A stretch of DNA of 64,000 nt from Paraescarpia echinospica (taxonomy: Eukaryota > Annelida > Polychaeta > Sabellida > Siboglinidae). The stretch lies in the NCBI GenBank assembly GCA_020002185.1, contig CM034532.1, positions 33,746,708-33,810,707 on the forward strand. Direction: 5' to 3'. This document shows, piece after piece, positions 25,601 through 32,960 of the stretch (position 1 is the first letter of the stretch; each line of letters opens with the position of its first letter). Position numbers and translations under genes: made by a program. The notes below the pieces were generated by a model. That model was not told where the DNA came from. It did no database searches and saw only the letters and a list, made by a program, of their open reading frames with translations.

Positions 25601-28600
25601 TTGCAGAATGTTTCCACCACATATGCTTTTGCTGTAATAAAAAGTACTAACCTTCATTAGCATTTCAACATGTAAGAAATAACAATTCAGCAAATGTCAT
25701 TAAAGTGGAAAATGGTTAATCTGAGTATCTCACTATGAGTACTAAGAAATACATTACACAACTGGAGTTAAATCAACCAATGCTTACCTTTCATACTGTA
25801 ATCTGATACAGCCTATAAAAGAAAAATAACATAATTTGCATTAATGCCTGAAAAAATGCAGTCAGTACGAGATAAAATAATGAAACCACAGTTTCTCATG
25901 AATATAATTATAAAACTACCTTGAACTAGGTGCTTGTTTTGAACATTTTCCACCTGTTAACAGTACATGTATGAACGTGGGAAGGTTCTATACAGCTGTA
26001 GCTGATCATGTAACAAGCAACTTTGTAAATGTTTACAGTACAGTGAAATGTAAATGCCTACATACCCCAATCACTTCAAGAATGTCTTCCAGGAATTGGT
26101 CAACACCAGAGTTGGAGCGATCCTTCTCGTAATGCAATGTTGCTACCAATATGTCTAAAATGTGCAAGAACACACAATATTTTTTTACCGAGAATAATTA
26201 ACAAAATTGATCATTTATTTTCATGACATTCCCAAGAATTATGTAAATTCCATGGACTGAAGGGAGGAAGTTGACACTAAACAATACTGGGAACTACCCA
26301 TACTTCTCCCTTTTCTCTAGTGGCGACAAATGCGTGGTGTTGGGGGGAGTCCAATGCCAGAGTTGGGTCAGACTGACGTCTGGGATGCAGCTTCTGAACA
26401 TTTCGGAAGAGGAAAGATGACCTCAACTATCTTGCTGTTATTAACTAAATGTGCATAACACAATGTGGCCATATAACCAACACTTTCTTTCAGTTACCAG
26501 AGAAATGGTTCTCTATCTGCAGCACCCGCGTTCCAAACATTTTCATCTAGTGGATTACATGCTAACAACAGGAATCAATATAGCCACTATGAGGAGCACA
26601 TGTGTGGTGGTGGATTCTGTACAGGCCACTTCTTGATTCAAACTGTTGTGAATTTTCACAATAAGCCGAATCTCAGCGATCTGGAGAAAGACCACAAAAA
26701 AATCCATCTGCCAATGTGGAGAGTCAATGAGAGTTAGCAGAAATTGACTAATGCAGTGTATCAAGCATAGATCTGCAGTTGTATGGTATTTCCAAAAGAA
26801 AGAATGCTGACTCGTTCAATTAAATTTATGAACATATCTAAACATTACTGGCTAAAAAGTGACACATTTGAGGGCACTCTTTCCAGCCCAGCCACAAACA
26901 GTCTGCGGCAATATTACTCTGCTTCACACCTGGTCATGTAGTTCGAATGGGCAATGACAGACTGCCAAAGATTGTGTTATATGGCAAAATGGCTGAGGGA
27001 ATGATGCCAAAGACAAGGATATTCTGAAAGTCACCTAAAAGCTGCAAACAACCGAGTTAACACATGGGAAAGTGCTGCAGTTGTTCATTCCAAGTGACAG
27101 TCAGCTATCTGCACTGGTGTATCTTCCAGTGTACAAATACATACTAGACAGTCAATGACATCACAATCCAGTTAACAAACCACTGGTTGTGCACTGCAAC
27201 ATCTGTCACACTGGCTTCAAATCATCAAATGGCCTGATATTGCAACACAAGTCCAAACACAAGATTTACCCTCACCAATGAGGTCATCATCATTCCGACA
27301 GACAGCCGGCCAAAGAAAAAAAGGCTGTTTAACTACATTAAAGTTGCATTCTGAGTTAAACAACCATTGTTAAGTACTTTTACGAAAGTTTAATATGTAC
27401 AACATGAATAATATTTTGTTATTTAATTAATAATTGCTAACATATATGTTACTTTGGCATTTGATGTTATTCGATAAATTATGCTTTTGTAAAATTACTG
27501 GGTCACCAAATCTGGCCAGCGAAATACAAAATGCGGATATAATTTCCTGTGTTTTGTGCTGTTTTATCTTAAAATTGTTGGAAAATTGTAGTTAAAAGAT
27601 GGATGATCTCAGAATGCAACTTTAACTAAGAGAGTGTAGTTGAGGGACTACATTAAAATGGTCCTAGGAATGGCTGACTATACTCATCATATTTGTGAGG
27701 CCTTTATCCAGTAGTTGTGTCAACCCTTTTGGGTCCTCCTCATAGCTCGCCAACAGTGAGACTGTTTTCAATACAACCGACAGTTTCTCCATGTCTTCTC
27801 GTCTCAACTGACCATTCTGCAGTGCCTGCATTAAAACAAAACATTATATCATATATCTGAGACAAGTACAGACAACCAGCCAAAAGAAGTCAATTTATCA
27901 GATGTCTGGTCTGAAGAATTGTTTTGATCTAATGTCTTACCCAAACTTAACTACCCTGGTCCTACCATTTAGAGATAGTAGTATTGACAACCAGCATGAT
28001 AAATGTTCTCATCACTCATGAAAATGTGTTTGCTTTTTAGTTTAATATTTTATAATAAAAAACCAGTTACAATTCATAATTTTTCATCACCCATGCAATA
28101 ACAAATTTTATACTATTATAGGCACTAACAATGTATACATAACCAAATGTATACAAACCTGTTTAGAAAGATTGCGGAGTCCGTCCATAACGATATAGTT
28201 ACATTCTGGTGGCATCTGTGGTTTGTTATCAATCAATTTTAGAAGTCTTGGCAATGGGTTTTTTGTAGAGAAAATTGCCTACAAATTGGAAGCTTAAATA
28301 AAAAAGAAATACTTAAGCATGTAAACCCTATAACAGTGTAAGCAGTCCAAATAAACAATGGATAATAAAATTATATATTTTATTTTTCATTTATCATCAC
28401 AGACAAAATAGCCCTTTGTGCTTACTTTACACATAATTTAATCTATATTTTAAATTACAGAATGTACGGCGTAATAATATTCCAATATCGTTAAAAAATA
28501 ATTAACTACATATTACCCAGAAAGTTTGTAATGTAACATTTCAAAAGCTGAAATGATTTACTATGTCAATAAAACATTTTTTTGCACATAATATAGAAGC

Positions 28601-28637
28601 CACTTACCAAAAGTCGATTTTCTTGTGAACCCTTCAT
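4610..28637 (-). CDS. SYCP2: Synaptonemal complex protein 2-like gene (SYCP2/SYCP2L family), 3' part missing
   Basis: Chromosome-axis protein of meiosis. Exons in transcript order, high to low coordinates: 28637-28608, 28278-28159, 27825-27684, 26154-26066, 25812-25788, 25631-25546, 25368-25274, 24775-24716, 24622-24588, 24461-24319, 24021-23969, 23802-23757, 23445-23341, 21551-21482, 19130-18949, 18739-18713, 18587-18534, 17919-17754, 17520-17257, 16991-16853, 9438-9303, 8926-6732, 5989-5925, 4695-4610. They sum to 4413 nt (about 1470 residues; human SYCP2 is about 1530). Splice phases agree except at 16853/9438 and 5925/4695, where small exons are probably missed. Landmarks: DYEFQVGIIEALFRL and FWVDFNIGSKRISLF match human GDYDLQVGIVEALCRM and FWIDFNLGSQTLSFY. 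The C-terminal coiled coil was not found. SYCP2 versus SYCP2L cannot be decided; an invertebrate gene may predate the split. Confidence 0.9.
4696..5924. other. SYCP2-like intron sequence; no recognised feature
   Basis: AT-rich. The phase mismatch between flanking exons says that a short minus-strand exon may be hidden here, but no splice-bounded candidate was convincing. Confidence 0.45.
5925..5989 (-). CDS. SYCP2: SYCP2-like exon after the long exon
   Basis: 65 nt, gcag|ACC to AAT|gtaag, encoding TKAEIQKTQKEQETDIYKPE then L. It ends in phase 2, while the next exon is read in phase 0 from its conserved motif, so another exon may lie between 4.7 and 5.9 kb. Confidence 0.55.
6190..6335 (+). 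repeat. Copy of a coding-like fragment also found at 9651-9768
   Basis: It shares CACATCACATGAC and the peptide-level pattern EDV-LLVGDVFMPGHIQDVVY with 9659-9768 (EDVHFLVGNVITPGYIQDVVY). Both are on the plus strand, antisense to SYCP2, inside its introns. The frame here runs on into EPPCNYSRV. The parent gene was not recognised. Confidence 0.6.
6480..6590. repeat. TG/CATG-rich simple sequence
   Basis: Alternating purine-pyrimidine text of the GTGTGCATGCATGTG type inside a SYCP2-like intron. No coding signal. Confidence 0.75.
6732..8926 (-). CDS. SYCP2: SYCP2-like long central exon, disordered region with 20-residue repeats
   Basis: 2195 nt, phase 1 to 0, ttcag|AACC to CAACAG|gtaagc. About 731 residues rich in Lys, Asp, Glu and Ser, with the basic cluster AKRRKRKRRKKARGMKARK near 8740-8790, a likely nuclear signal. 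Five 20-residue repeats (pattern [MI]-[IV]-D-[PS]-x-G-F-[EG]-x-H-[AS]) lie at about 7560-7875. DDIYTFEPDTNDADIS near 7270-7325 parallels the VYNFNLNGADDP block of vertebrate SYCP2, a region known to be short and conserved in an otherwise fast-evolving middle. The exon ends at NRLQQ. An antisense-oriented copy of part of it lies at 9769-9941. Confidence 0.88.
9303..9438 (-). CDS. SYCP2: SYCP2-like exon upstream of the long central exon
   Basis: 136 nt, frame KVEAAVLACDLYVKDTLKAS and on to EKSAKLAA, ending in phase 1. It joins the next exon as G|AA (Glu) in the correct frame. The acceptor may be at 9438 (GTG) or 9432 (GCA). Confidence 0.7.
9541..10168 (+). mobile_element. Truncated Penelope-like element with inverted terminal arms around captured sequence
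   Basis: The right arm (about 9945-10168) matches the end of the Penelope element at 1330-1530: SINRDEGNYELSHKY parallels INRDEGNYELPHVY, and AACTATCCTGAAGAAT is shared. The left arm (9541-9650) is the inverted complement of the last about 120 bp of the right arm (shared TCACATGTACTGAGGAAGTT). Inverted long arms are usual in Penelope-like elements. Between them lie a fragment shared with 6190-6335 and, at 9769-9941, SYCP2-derived sequence. Not coding. Confidence 0.8.
9769..9941 (+). pseudogene. Antisense fragment of the SYCP2-like long exon
   Basis: In SYCP2 sense this runs on the plus strand, opposite to the gene. It matches host exon bases 7462-7560 and the repeat block above them: HQNNDHPDKIRNKEGMVGG against host HQNNDHPDKRRNKEAMVGG, then LKVRK. 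It also contains a shortened repeat piece (GFEDYAK..) with an in-frame TGA, and fewer 20-residue repeats than the exon. Identity looks about 85% by eye. It sits in the intron upstream of the 9303-9438 exon. Confidence 0.85.
10170..10800. other. SYCP2-like intron; nothing recognised
   Basis: AT-rich, short open frames only. Confidence 0.5.
10802..11110 (-). pseudogene. BED/hAT-type zinc-finger fragment
   Basis: Frame MRNKF-like text: KFRADWLQKTVEIDVG, then FCVFCNVTVKYGGRSFVSIR and DHV. The CxxC followed by a Gly-rich loop and H resembles the N-terminal finger of hAT-related transposon proteins. It may be a remnant of the same family as the minus-strand hAT pseudogene at 19.3-20.8 kb. Only this piece was seen. 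Confidence 0.5.
11111..12789. other. SYCP2-like intron; nothing coding recognised
   Basis: AT-rich with a C9 run near 11617-11626 and no recognisable domain. The left end of the hAT element should lie in the last few hundred bases, but no terminal inverted repeat was identified. Confidence 0.45.
12790..15315 (+). pseudogene. hAT-superfamily transposase pseudogene (ZNF862/KIAA1586-like type)
   Basis: One frame runs from the ATG at 12790 to the TGA at 15313-15315 (842 codons). It is broken only by nonsense codons at 13630 (TGA), 13753 (TAG), 14407 (TAG), 14905 (TAA) and 14911 (TGA), with no frameshift. Order: Ser/Thr-rich N-terminus; a TTF-type zinc-finger segment with W..EFPWLYKDEQADEMFCGWC (13459-13521); the catalytic-core start VSVMADGSTDHSITEQE (about 13938-13990) and VCTNMDGASVNQGKN (about 14137-14178); CVAHKLDLAM; and the C-terminal dimerisation motif SPSIAACERGFSAMNAIKN (15076-15132). 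A 33-bp in-frame tandem duplication lies at about 15144-15210. It is inserted antisense in a SYCP2-like intron. Confidence 0.9.
15362..15950. repeat. 39-bp minisatellite with two alternating variants
   Basis: About fifteen copies of a roughly 39-bp unit. Variants with GGACATTTAATTGTGGACAA and GCACATTTAATCATGGACAA alternate, so the higher-order period is about 78 bp. It begins right after the hAT reading frame. Confidence 0.9.
15951..16852. other. SYCP2-like intron; simple repeats only
   Basis: (TA)n near 16081-16110 and TG-rich text near 16740-16820. The stretch at 16230-16250 (GGCTAAATGTATCGTGCACCC) could be the right end of the hAT element, but its partner was not found. Confidence 0.45.
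16853..16991 (-). CDS. SYCP2: SYCP2-like exon before a 7.4-kb intron
   Basis: 139 nt. It begins at tttcag|AA, which keeps phase with the preceding exon, and encodes VVIPSSVPDEPATVSVIYDS then AEKKKEKCKLDK. It ends in phase 2. The next placed exon starts in phase 0, so at least one exon is missing in 9.4-16.8 kb, where a hAT pseudogene and repeats sit. Confidence 0.68.
17257..17520 (-). CDS. SYCP2: SYCP2-like linker exon, basic and Ser/Pro-rich
   Basis: 264 nt, phase 1 to 1. It contains SPKLPRTPTGRGTRGVKRVK and then Ser/Pro/Lys-rich text (SVGIWHTPPPDLSKY). Several S/T-P pairs could be phosphorylation sites. Phases fit exons on both sides. Confidence 0.72.
17754..17919 (-). CDS. SYCP2: SYCP2-like linker exon
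   Basis: 166 nt, phase 0 to 1. The chosen frame begins NCQRRELPKKIATAAVTPAK. A second frame is also open, but only this one keeps phase with both neighbours. It is basic and low in structure, as expected for the linker after the Spt16M-like domain. Confidence 0.62.
18534..18587 (-). CDS. SYCP2: SYCP2-like 54-nt exon
   Basis: Encodes ISQSIDYLRIAAREPLAE, phase 0 at both ends, aaag|ATC to GAG|gtaagg. Called from splice sites and phase. Confidence 0.62.
18713..18739 (-). CDS. SYCP2: SYCP2-like 27-nt exon
   Basis: Encodes LSEDGQNVD, phase 0 at both ends, tgcag|CTT to GAT|gtgagt. Called from splice sites and phase, since the linker is not conserved. Confidence 0.6.
18949..19130 (-). CDS. SYCP2: SYCP2-like exon 15, end of Spt16M-like domain
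   Basis: 182 nt, phase 1 to 0. Encodes RTEAKIELRGRARDLIGFGP then VSLQFDNKSDIKTALDITF, matching the KKLLTIILK ... LLLYFDASLEITNLTQKIF stretch of human SYCP2. Confidence 0.87.
19345..20776 (-). pseudogene. Second hAT-type transposase pseudogene
   Basis: Broken minus-strand frames in order: LYVLFLEYTVKVFGDVLINL, then VLRNLLTWFVKPAAIQ (near 20390-20440), then KLSDLTFFLMKCRALLP (near 20100), and VIHHSSSHCERVFFTVCKNR (near 19440-19490). The last is a hAT C-terminal dimerisation motif. Several stops and shifts. It lies in the SYCP2-like intron, same strand as the gene. CAGTGGATCTCAGCAGG at 19652 resembles a hAT terminal repeat, but it falls inside the coding remnant region and is unpaired. Confidence 0.72.
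21482..21551 (-). CDS. SYCP2: SYCP2-like exon 14
   Basis: 70 nt, phase 0 to 1. DGEEGMWETVSLWHDNLLSY aligns with human DDHQWEAVTVPEEKVQIYSI. A pogo-type MITE sits in the intron just upstream at 21622-22837. Confidence 0.9.
21622..22837. mobile_element. Non-autonomous pogo/Tigger-type element (1216 bp)
   Basis: Left end CAGTCGCGCCTCGTTATAAC at 21622, right end the inverted form ..GTTATAACGAGGCGCGACTG at 22837, flanked by TA on both sides (21620-21621, 22838-22839). TATAACGCG words recur near each end (21630-21680, 22765-22795) and GTGGACCCCGA occurs at both. No DDE transposase frame, so it is non-autonomous. It lies in the SYCP2-like intron between the 23341-23445 and 21482-21551 exons. Confidence 0.92.
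22855..22945. repeat. TG-rich simple repeat
   Basis: GTGTGTGTTTGTGTGTG-type text directly after the pogo-type element. Not coding. Confidence 0.8.
23341..23445 (-). CDS. SYCP2: SYCP2-like exon 13, start of Spt16M-like domain
   Basis: 105 nt, phase 0 at both ends. FWVDFNIGSKRISLFC aligns with human FWIDFNLGSQTLSFYI, the first strands of the Spt16M-like domain. Confidence 0.94.
23757..23802 (-). CDS. SYCP2: SYCP2-like exon 12
   Basis: 46 nt, phase 2 to 0. RVISVPCQKACLGDYE aligns with human RVFTFPCLSAFLDKYE. Confidence 0.9.
23969..24021 (-). CDS. SYCP2: SYCP2-like exon 11
   Basis: 53 nt, phase 0 to 2. DCRKFLNILNEKNSQKT aligns with human DCRIFLNLVNGMLGDKR. Confidence 0.92.
24319..24461 (-). 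CDS. SYCP2: SYCP2-like exon 10, diagnostic armadillo-like segment
   Basis: 143 nt, phase 1 to 0. YEFQVGIIEALFRLSNKEDR aligns with human YDLQVGIVEALCRMTTEKQR. The exon ends FFQIRDSDFET, matching human KRIKDSEFET. This exon decides the family call. Confidence 0.95.
24588..24622 (-). CDS. SYCP2: SYCP2-like 35-nt exon 9
   Basis: Encodes QRLCSLIFTIG, phase 2 to 1, ttcag|A to GGAG|gtagg. It reads directly into DYEFQVG of the next exon, matching human ILDAGDYDLQVG. Confidence 0.82.
24716..24775 (-). CDS. SYCP2: SYCP2-like exon 8
   Basis: 60 nt, phase 2 to 2, encoding RFNSDKASLIDMVTVFLRD. The acceptor ttgag|T was chosen because only it keeps the frame with exon 7. A longer version from an upstream cag (encoding CIGGEALFPIYLS before it) is also open but in the wrong phase. 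Confidence 0.65.
25274..25368 (-). CDS. SYCP2: SYCP2-like exon 7
   Basis: 95 nt, phase 0 to 2, cag|CAT to CAG|gtaaat. Encodes HNRIVNFMKKLSNQDVSYIN and continues to KVY. It lies at the KMNAML/KILSNQE segment of the human protein but makes this region about 20 residues longer than human. Confidence 0.75.
25474..25515. repeat. (ATTC)n tail of a truncated retroelement
   Basis: AATAAAGTTTTT followed by about nine TCAT/ATTC units. ATTC microsatellite tails are typical of CR1/L2-type LINE 3' ends; here only the last bases of such an element remain. Confidence 0.6.
25546..25631 (-). CDS. SYCP2: SYCP2-like exon 6
   Basis: 86 nt, phase 1 to 0. AKAYVVETFCNTLMQIVTSL aligns with human KKQVVESFVPRICSLVIDSR. 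Confidence 0.87.
25788..25812 (-). CDS. SYCP2: SYCP2-like 25-nt microexon
   Basis: Encodes AVSDYSMK plus one base, tag|GCT to AAAG|gtaag. It follows VIG and gives VIG-AVSDYS, parallel to human VIHDVSDEG. The flanking phases (0 in, 1 out) fit both neighbours. Confidence 0.8.
26066..26154 (-). CDS. SYCP2: SYCP2-like exon 4 (armadillo-like domain)
   Basis: 89 nt, acceptor tttag, donor GGG|gtatg, phase 1 to 0. Encodes ILVATLHYEKDRSNSGVDQF then LEDILEVIG, matching the WFEKSKD...IEDLVDLLLVI region of human SYCP2. Confidence 0.85.
26350..27310 (+). mobile_element. Internally deleted LINE remnant: endonuclease end joined to the 3' end
   Basis: The first part encodes the end of an endonuclease domain, QHPRSKHFHLVDYML (near 26519-26565), then broken text like a linker. 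From about 26930 comes GHVVRMGNDRLPKIVLYG, the late part of a LINE reverse transcriptase protein, and near 27200 a C2H2-like CNICHTGFKSSNGL. The reverse transcriptase core is absent between them. Inserted antisense in the SYCP2-like intron between the 27684 and 26154 exons. Confidence 0.7.
27684..27825 (-). CDS. SYCP2: SYCP2-like exon 3 (armadillo-like domain)
   Basis: 142 nt, phase 0 to 1. LRREDMEKLSVVLKTVSLLA aligns with human LNKEDIHNVSAILVSVGRCG, and LLDKGLTNMM with the LIQKMVAW segment. Confidence 0.88.
28159..28278 (-). CDS. SYCP2: SYCP2-like exon 2 (armadillo-like domain)
   Basis: 120 nt, phase 0 at both ends, tag|GCA to CAG|gtttg. Encodes AIFSTKNPLPRLLKLIDN and 22 more residues, aligning with the human KNDFKPLKTLLQID region. 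Confidence 0.85.
28608..28637 (-). CDS. SYCP2: SYCP2-like first coding exon
   Basis: The ATG at 28637-28635 sits in ACAATGA, with A at -3. The same frame upstream has a TGA before the exon's 5' acceptor-like CAG (exon start 28713), which supports this start. It encodes MKGSQENRLL and ends TTG|gtaag in phase 0. The N-terminus then matches the human length to the LLKLID/LLQID block. The 28638-28713 part is 5' UTR, so an upstream non-coding exon is expected. Confidence 0.75.
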
Positions 28638-28713
28638 TGTCAATAGATTTGTTGTTGAAAAATAGTCAATCTGCTTTGTTAAGTTTAACAAATACTCATC
28701 ATTTCATCATGTC

Positions 28714-30219
28714 CTGAAACATAAATCATACAAATATAACAGGCTGCAGAGCATTATACATAGCCCACAGTCCAAGATTTTAGGATTGAGATTTACTGCA
28801 AATGTCGTGGAATTTAGCTTGCGCCTTTGATATGCCAAGAAAAGAAAGAAATTCATCTAATTATATGAACCAAATTTATAAACTAAAATTTATGAACCAT
28901 CACACTAAGTAATATGTATAATATATAAAATTATATTGTTCTCATGGAGCATGTGTCATGACTCTGCGAGTACACACCACTCCATCCACAGTCCACAGCA
29001 GTACCACTATGGCCCAAGTTATAACACAAATCAAATGAGACCGTAATGCCAGGGTGGTACAGTGAGTGTATGATGCACTCAAACATTGGTATAGGCTTGG
29101 GCAAGGATTTTTCAGTGAAATTGACTTGACCTGGTATTTCAATTTGTACTCCTGCCCTTGCGATTACACGTATTGAAATAAAATTTGCACCACTAAAATT
29201 GTTAATATGTTGTTTGTTCATATGTAAAATTTAGTGACAGTTTATGGGATGACACTCACAGGTGGCCAGGGCCTAAACAAACAGTAGCCCTGACCCTCTG
29301 TGATAAGCCAGATAAGCCTGATCATTTGTAATTAGCCTCCCTATCTAGAAACACCCCTCTAGCATCTAATTAATAATACCCGGTATTCATTCCTATTCCA
29401 ATACAATTTAATGCACCCTTCCACATAATTTCCTCCATCACAAAACATTCATCCTCGAACTTGAATAAATTAAATATATCACATGGTAATGGCTGATACT
29501 TGACTGGAAATAGTAAAATATATATAAAAATCAATTGAAGTCCTGATACATGCATTCATGCAAATGGCTTTGTTGTGTAATTGCAGACGGGAAATTTCTT
29601 AAATATAATGAGCATGTAATTGTTATGCTGATGCATGCTATATGTCCACACCTCATTTCCAATGTAATTTTCCAGTATGGAGTCAGTACGTGTTCTACCT
29701 GTGCTGGTGGTACAGTTTTAACACAGTTCATTACACAGAAAGGTGGCGATGCAGCATAGAGAGAATATGTCCAATTGGCCATAAATAAATCTAATAACAT
29801 GCCAGTACAGTGTATAAATAAAGAATATACTAAGGAACAACTGTGTAAGTCACAATTTTTCCAAACATTAGAAATCTGCACTGTGGTCATGCATGTAAAA
29901 GATACTCTAATAAAATATAGTTATCAGAACGACAAATCAATGTACTTGATCTTTCAATGCCTCTATTAGAATCCATCCTACAGTGTCTCAGCATTTTACG
30001 GGTACTTTCTGCCTGGTAATTTTTTCTTTCACTCTATCTATACCTTCTCAGTTATCAGAAGCAGAGATTTGAATAGCTGACAGCTCGGTCTTTGCCTCTA
30101 CTGGATAACATCCAGCATTTTGCAGGTACTTTCCTTGACCACCGGCACCATTTCCTTCTCTTCAGAAGTTCATCTTTACATCATGCCACATGTACCTCAA
30201 ACTTTTTATATATAATANN
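28714..30219. other. 5' flank of the SYCP2-like gene; nothing coding recognised
   Basis: No exon, repeat family or promoter motif recognised. The upstream non-coding exon and promoter of the SYCP2-like gene are expected here or in the gap beyond. Confidence 0.45.
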
Positions 30220-31217
30220 NNNNNNNNNNNNNNNNNNNNNNNNNNNNNNNNNNNNNNNNNNNNNNNNNNNNNNNNNNNNNNNNNNNNNNNNNNNNNNNNN
30301 NNNNNNNNNNNNNNNNNNNNNNNNNNNNNNNNNNNNNNNNNNNNNNNNNNNNNNNNNNNNNNNNNNNNNNNNNNNNNNNNNNNNNNNNNNNNNNNNNNNN
30401 NNNNNNNNNNNNNNNNNNNNNNNNNNNNNNNNNNNNNNNNNNNNNNNNNNNNNNNNNNNNNNNNNNNNNNNNNNNNNNNNNNNNNNNNNNNNNNNNNNNN
30501 NNNNNNNNNNNNNNNNNNNNNNNNNNNNNNNNNNNNNNNNNNNNNNNNNNNNNNNNNNNNNNNNNNNNNNNNNNNNNNNNNNNNNNNNNNNNNNNNNNNN
30601 NNNNNNNNNNNNNNNNNNNNNNNNNNNNNNNNNNNNNNNNNNNNNNNNNNNNNNNNNNNNNNNNNNNNNNNNNNNNNNNNNNNNNNNNNNNNNNNNNNNN
30701 NNNNNNNNNNNNNNNNNNNNNNNNNNNNNNNNNNNNNNNNNNNNNNNNNNNNNNNNNNNNNNNNNNNNNNNNNNNNNNNNNNNNNNNNNNNNNNNNNNNN
30801 NNNNNNNNNNNNNNNNNNNNNNNNNNNNNNNNNNNNNNNNNNNNNNNNNNNNNNNNNNNNNNNNNNNNNNNNNNNNNNNNNNNNNNNNNNNNNNNNNNNN
30901 NNNNNNNNNNNNNNNNNNNNNNNNNNNNNNNNNNNNNNNNNNNNNNNNNNNNNNNNNNNNNNNNNNNNNNNNNNNNNNNNNNNNNNNNNNNNNNNNNNNN
31001 NNNNNNNNNNNNNNNNNNNNNNNNNNNNNNNNNNNNNNNNNNNNNNNNNNNNNNNNNNNNNNNNNNNNNNNNNNNNNNNNNNNNNNNNNNNNNNNNNNNN
31101 NNNNNNNNNNNNNNNNNNNNNNNNNNNNNNNNNNNNNNNNNNNNNNNNNNNNNNNNNNNNNNNNNNNNNNNNNNNNNNNNNNNNNNNNNNNNNNNNNNNN
31201 NNNNNNNNNNNNNNNNN
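30220..31217. other. Assembly gap (998 N)
   Basis: A run of N. It borders a minisatellite, which probably caused the gap; the true length is unknown. Confidence 0.99.
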
Positions 31218-32023
31218 GTGAGTGGACGGTGGGTAGTAGGTAGTAGACAGTAGAGTGAGTAGACTGGGAAGTAGACTGAGGACTGAGTAGACAGTGGGCA
31301 GTAGGTAGTAGACAGTGGAGTGAGTAGACAGTGGGCAGTAGGTAGTAGGCAGTGGAGTGAGTAGACAGTGGGTAGTAGGTAGTAGACAGTGGGCAGTAGA
31401 CAGTAGAGTGAGTAGACAGTGGACAGTGGGAAGTAGACAGTAGAGTGAGTAGACAGTGGGCAATAGGCAGTAGACAGTGGAGTGAGTAGACAGTGGGTAG
31501 TAGGTAGTAGACAGTGGAGTGAGTGGACAGTGGGCAGTAGGTAGTAGACAGTAGAGTGAGTAGACAGTGGGCAGTAGGCAGTAGACAGTGGAGTGAGTAG
31601 ACAGTGGGCAGTAGGTAGTAGACAGTGGAGTGAGTAGACAGCGGAGCGGTAGTAGGCAGTGGAGTGGTGGGCGTAGGTAGTAGACAGTGGAGTGAGTGGA
31701 CGGTAGGTAGCGAACAGTGGAGTGATGGAGCAGCCCGGGTAGTAGGTGGTGAACTGATTGGTGTGAGGTGGACGGTGGACAGTAGGTAGTAGACAGTGGA
31801 GTGAGTGGACAGTGGGCAGTAGGTAGTAGACAGTGGAGTGAGTAGACAGTGGGCAGTAGGTAGTAGACAGTGGAGTGAGTGGACAGTGGGCAGTAGGTAG
31901 TAGACAGTGGAATGAGTAGACAGTGGGCAGTAGGTAGTAGACAGTGGAGTGAGTGGACAGTGGGCAGTAAGTAGTAAGCAGTGGAGTGAGTAGACAGTGG
32001 CCAGTAGGTAATAGACAGTGGAG
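31218..32023. repeat. 37-bp GT/AG-rich minisatellite
   Basis: About twenty copies of a unit built on GTGAGTAGACAGTGGGCAGT then AGGTAGTAGACAGTGGA. The left side runs into the N gap, so the array is longer than shown. All long frames across it are low-complexity. Confidence 0.95.
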
Positions 32024-32710
32024 TGAGTGATGTCTGCCAGGGTAGTGTAGACAACTACCATCACTAGCTTGTGAGGATGTCTGTCAGGGTAGTGTAGTCA
32101 ATTACCATCACTAGCTTGTGAGGATGTCTGCCAGAGTAGTGTAGTCAACTACCACCACTAGCTTATGAGTATGTCTGCCAGGGTAGTGTAGTCAACTACC
32201 ACCACTAGCTTGTGAGGATGTCCGCCAGGGTAGTGTAGTCAACTACCACCACTAGCTTGTGAGGATGTCTGCCAGGGTAGTGTAGTCAACTACCACCACT
32301 AGCTTGTGGGGATGTCTGCCAGGGTAGTGTAGTCAACTATAACCACTAGCTTGTGAGGATGTCTGCCAGGATAGTGTAGTCAACTACCACTACTAGCTTG
32401 TGAGGATGTATGTCAGGGTAGTGTAGTCAACTTACCACCACTAGCTTGTGAGGATGTCTGTCAGGGTAGTGTAGTCAACTACCACCACTAGCTTGTGAGG
32501 ATGTCTGCCAGGGTAGTGTAGTCAACTACCACCACTAGCTTGTGAGGATGTCTGTCAAGGTAGTGTAGGCAACTTACCACCACTAGCTTGTGTGGATGTC
32601 TGTCAGGGTAGTGTAGTCAACTTACCACCACTAGCTTGTGATGATGTCTGTCAGGGTAGTGTAGTCAACTAACACCACTAGCTTGTGTGGATGTCTGTCA
32701 GGGTAGTGTA
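32024..32710. repeat. 47-bp minisatellite
   Basis: About fourteen copies of a unit containing GAGGATGTCTGCCAGGGTAG, TGTAGTCAACTACCACCAC and TAGCTTGT. It abuts the 37-bp array without a spacer. Units contain a short GTAGT...ACTAC inverted pair. Confidence 0.95.
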
Positions 32711-32869
32711 ATAGTTCGGTCGGTGGGATAGGCGTGTACCACGATCCATTGCTTCCTCTTCTTAAGAACGGAGACACGAGGCTGATGTCGTCATCGAAGT
32801 CATCGGCGTCGTGGCTGATAGGTGGTGGTGGTGGTGGTGATGGTGGAGTGATTGGGCGAGGGGGGTCAC

Positions 32870-32960
32870 ACCGTGATATGGGAGCGACCGAGCATACCGG
32901 CTTTGCTGCTGCTGCTGCTGACAGGGCCGTTCTTGTAGGCAGTTGGATCTTCAGTACTCT
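32870..32960 (-). other. Exon-like unit, copy 1 (minus strand)
   Basis: Reads tttcatag| then S-T-E-DPTAYKNGPVSSSSSKAG and ends GRSHITV-stop at about 32872. The same frame and stop position recur at 34072-34165, which suggests a terminal exon, or a repeat derived from one, with consensus DPTAY..RPVNSS.KA.M.GR..IT. The gene is not recognised. Confidence 0.45.

Noticed and set aside
30092..32064. Very long open frames on both strands
   Set aside because: They run through 998 N and then a minisatellite; the peptide is a low-complexity artefact.
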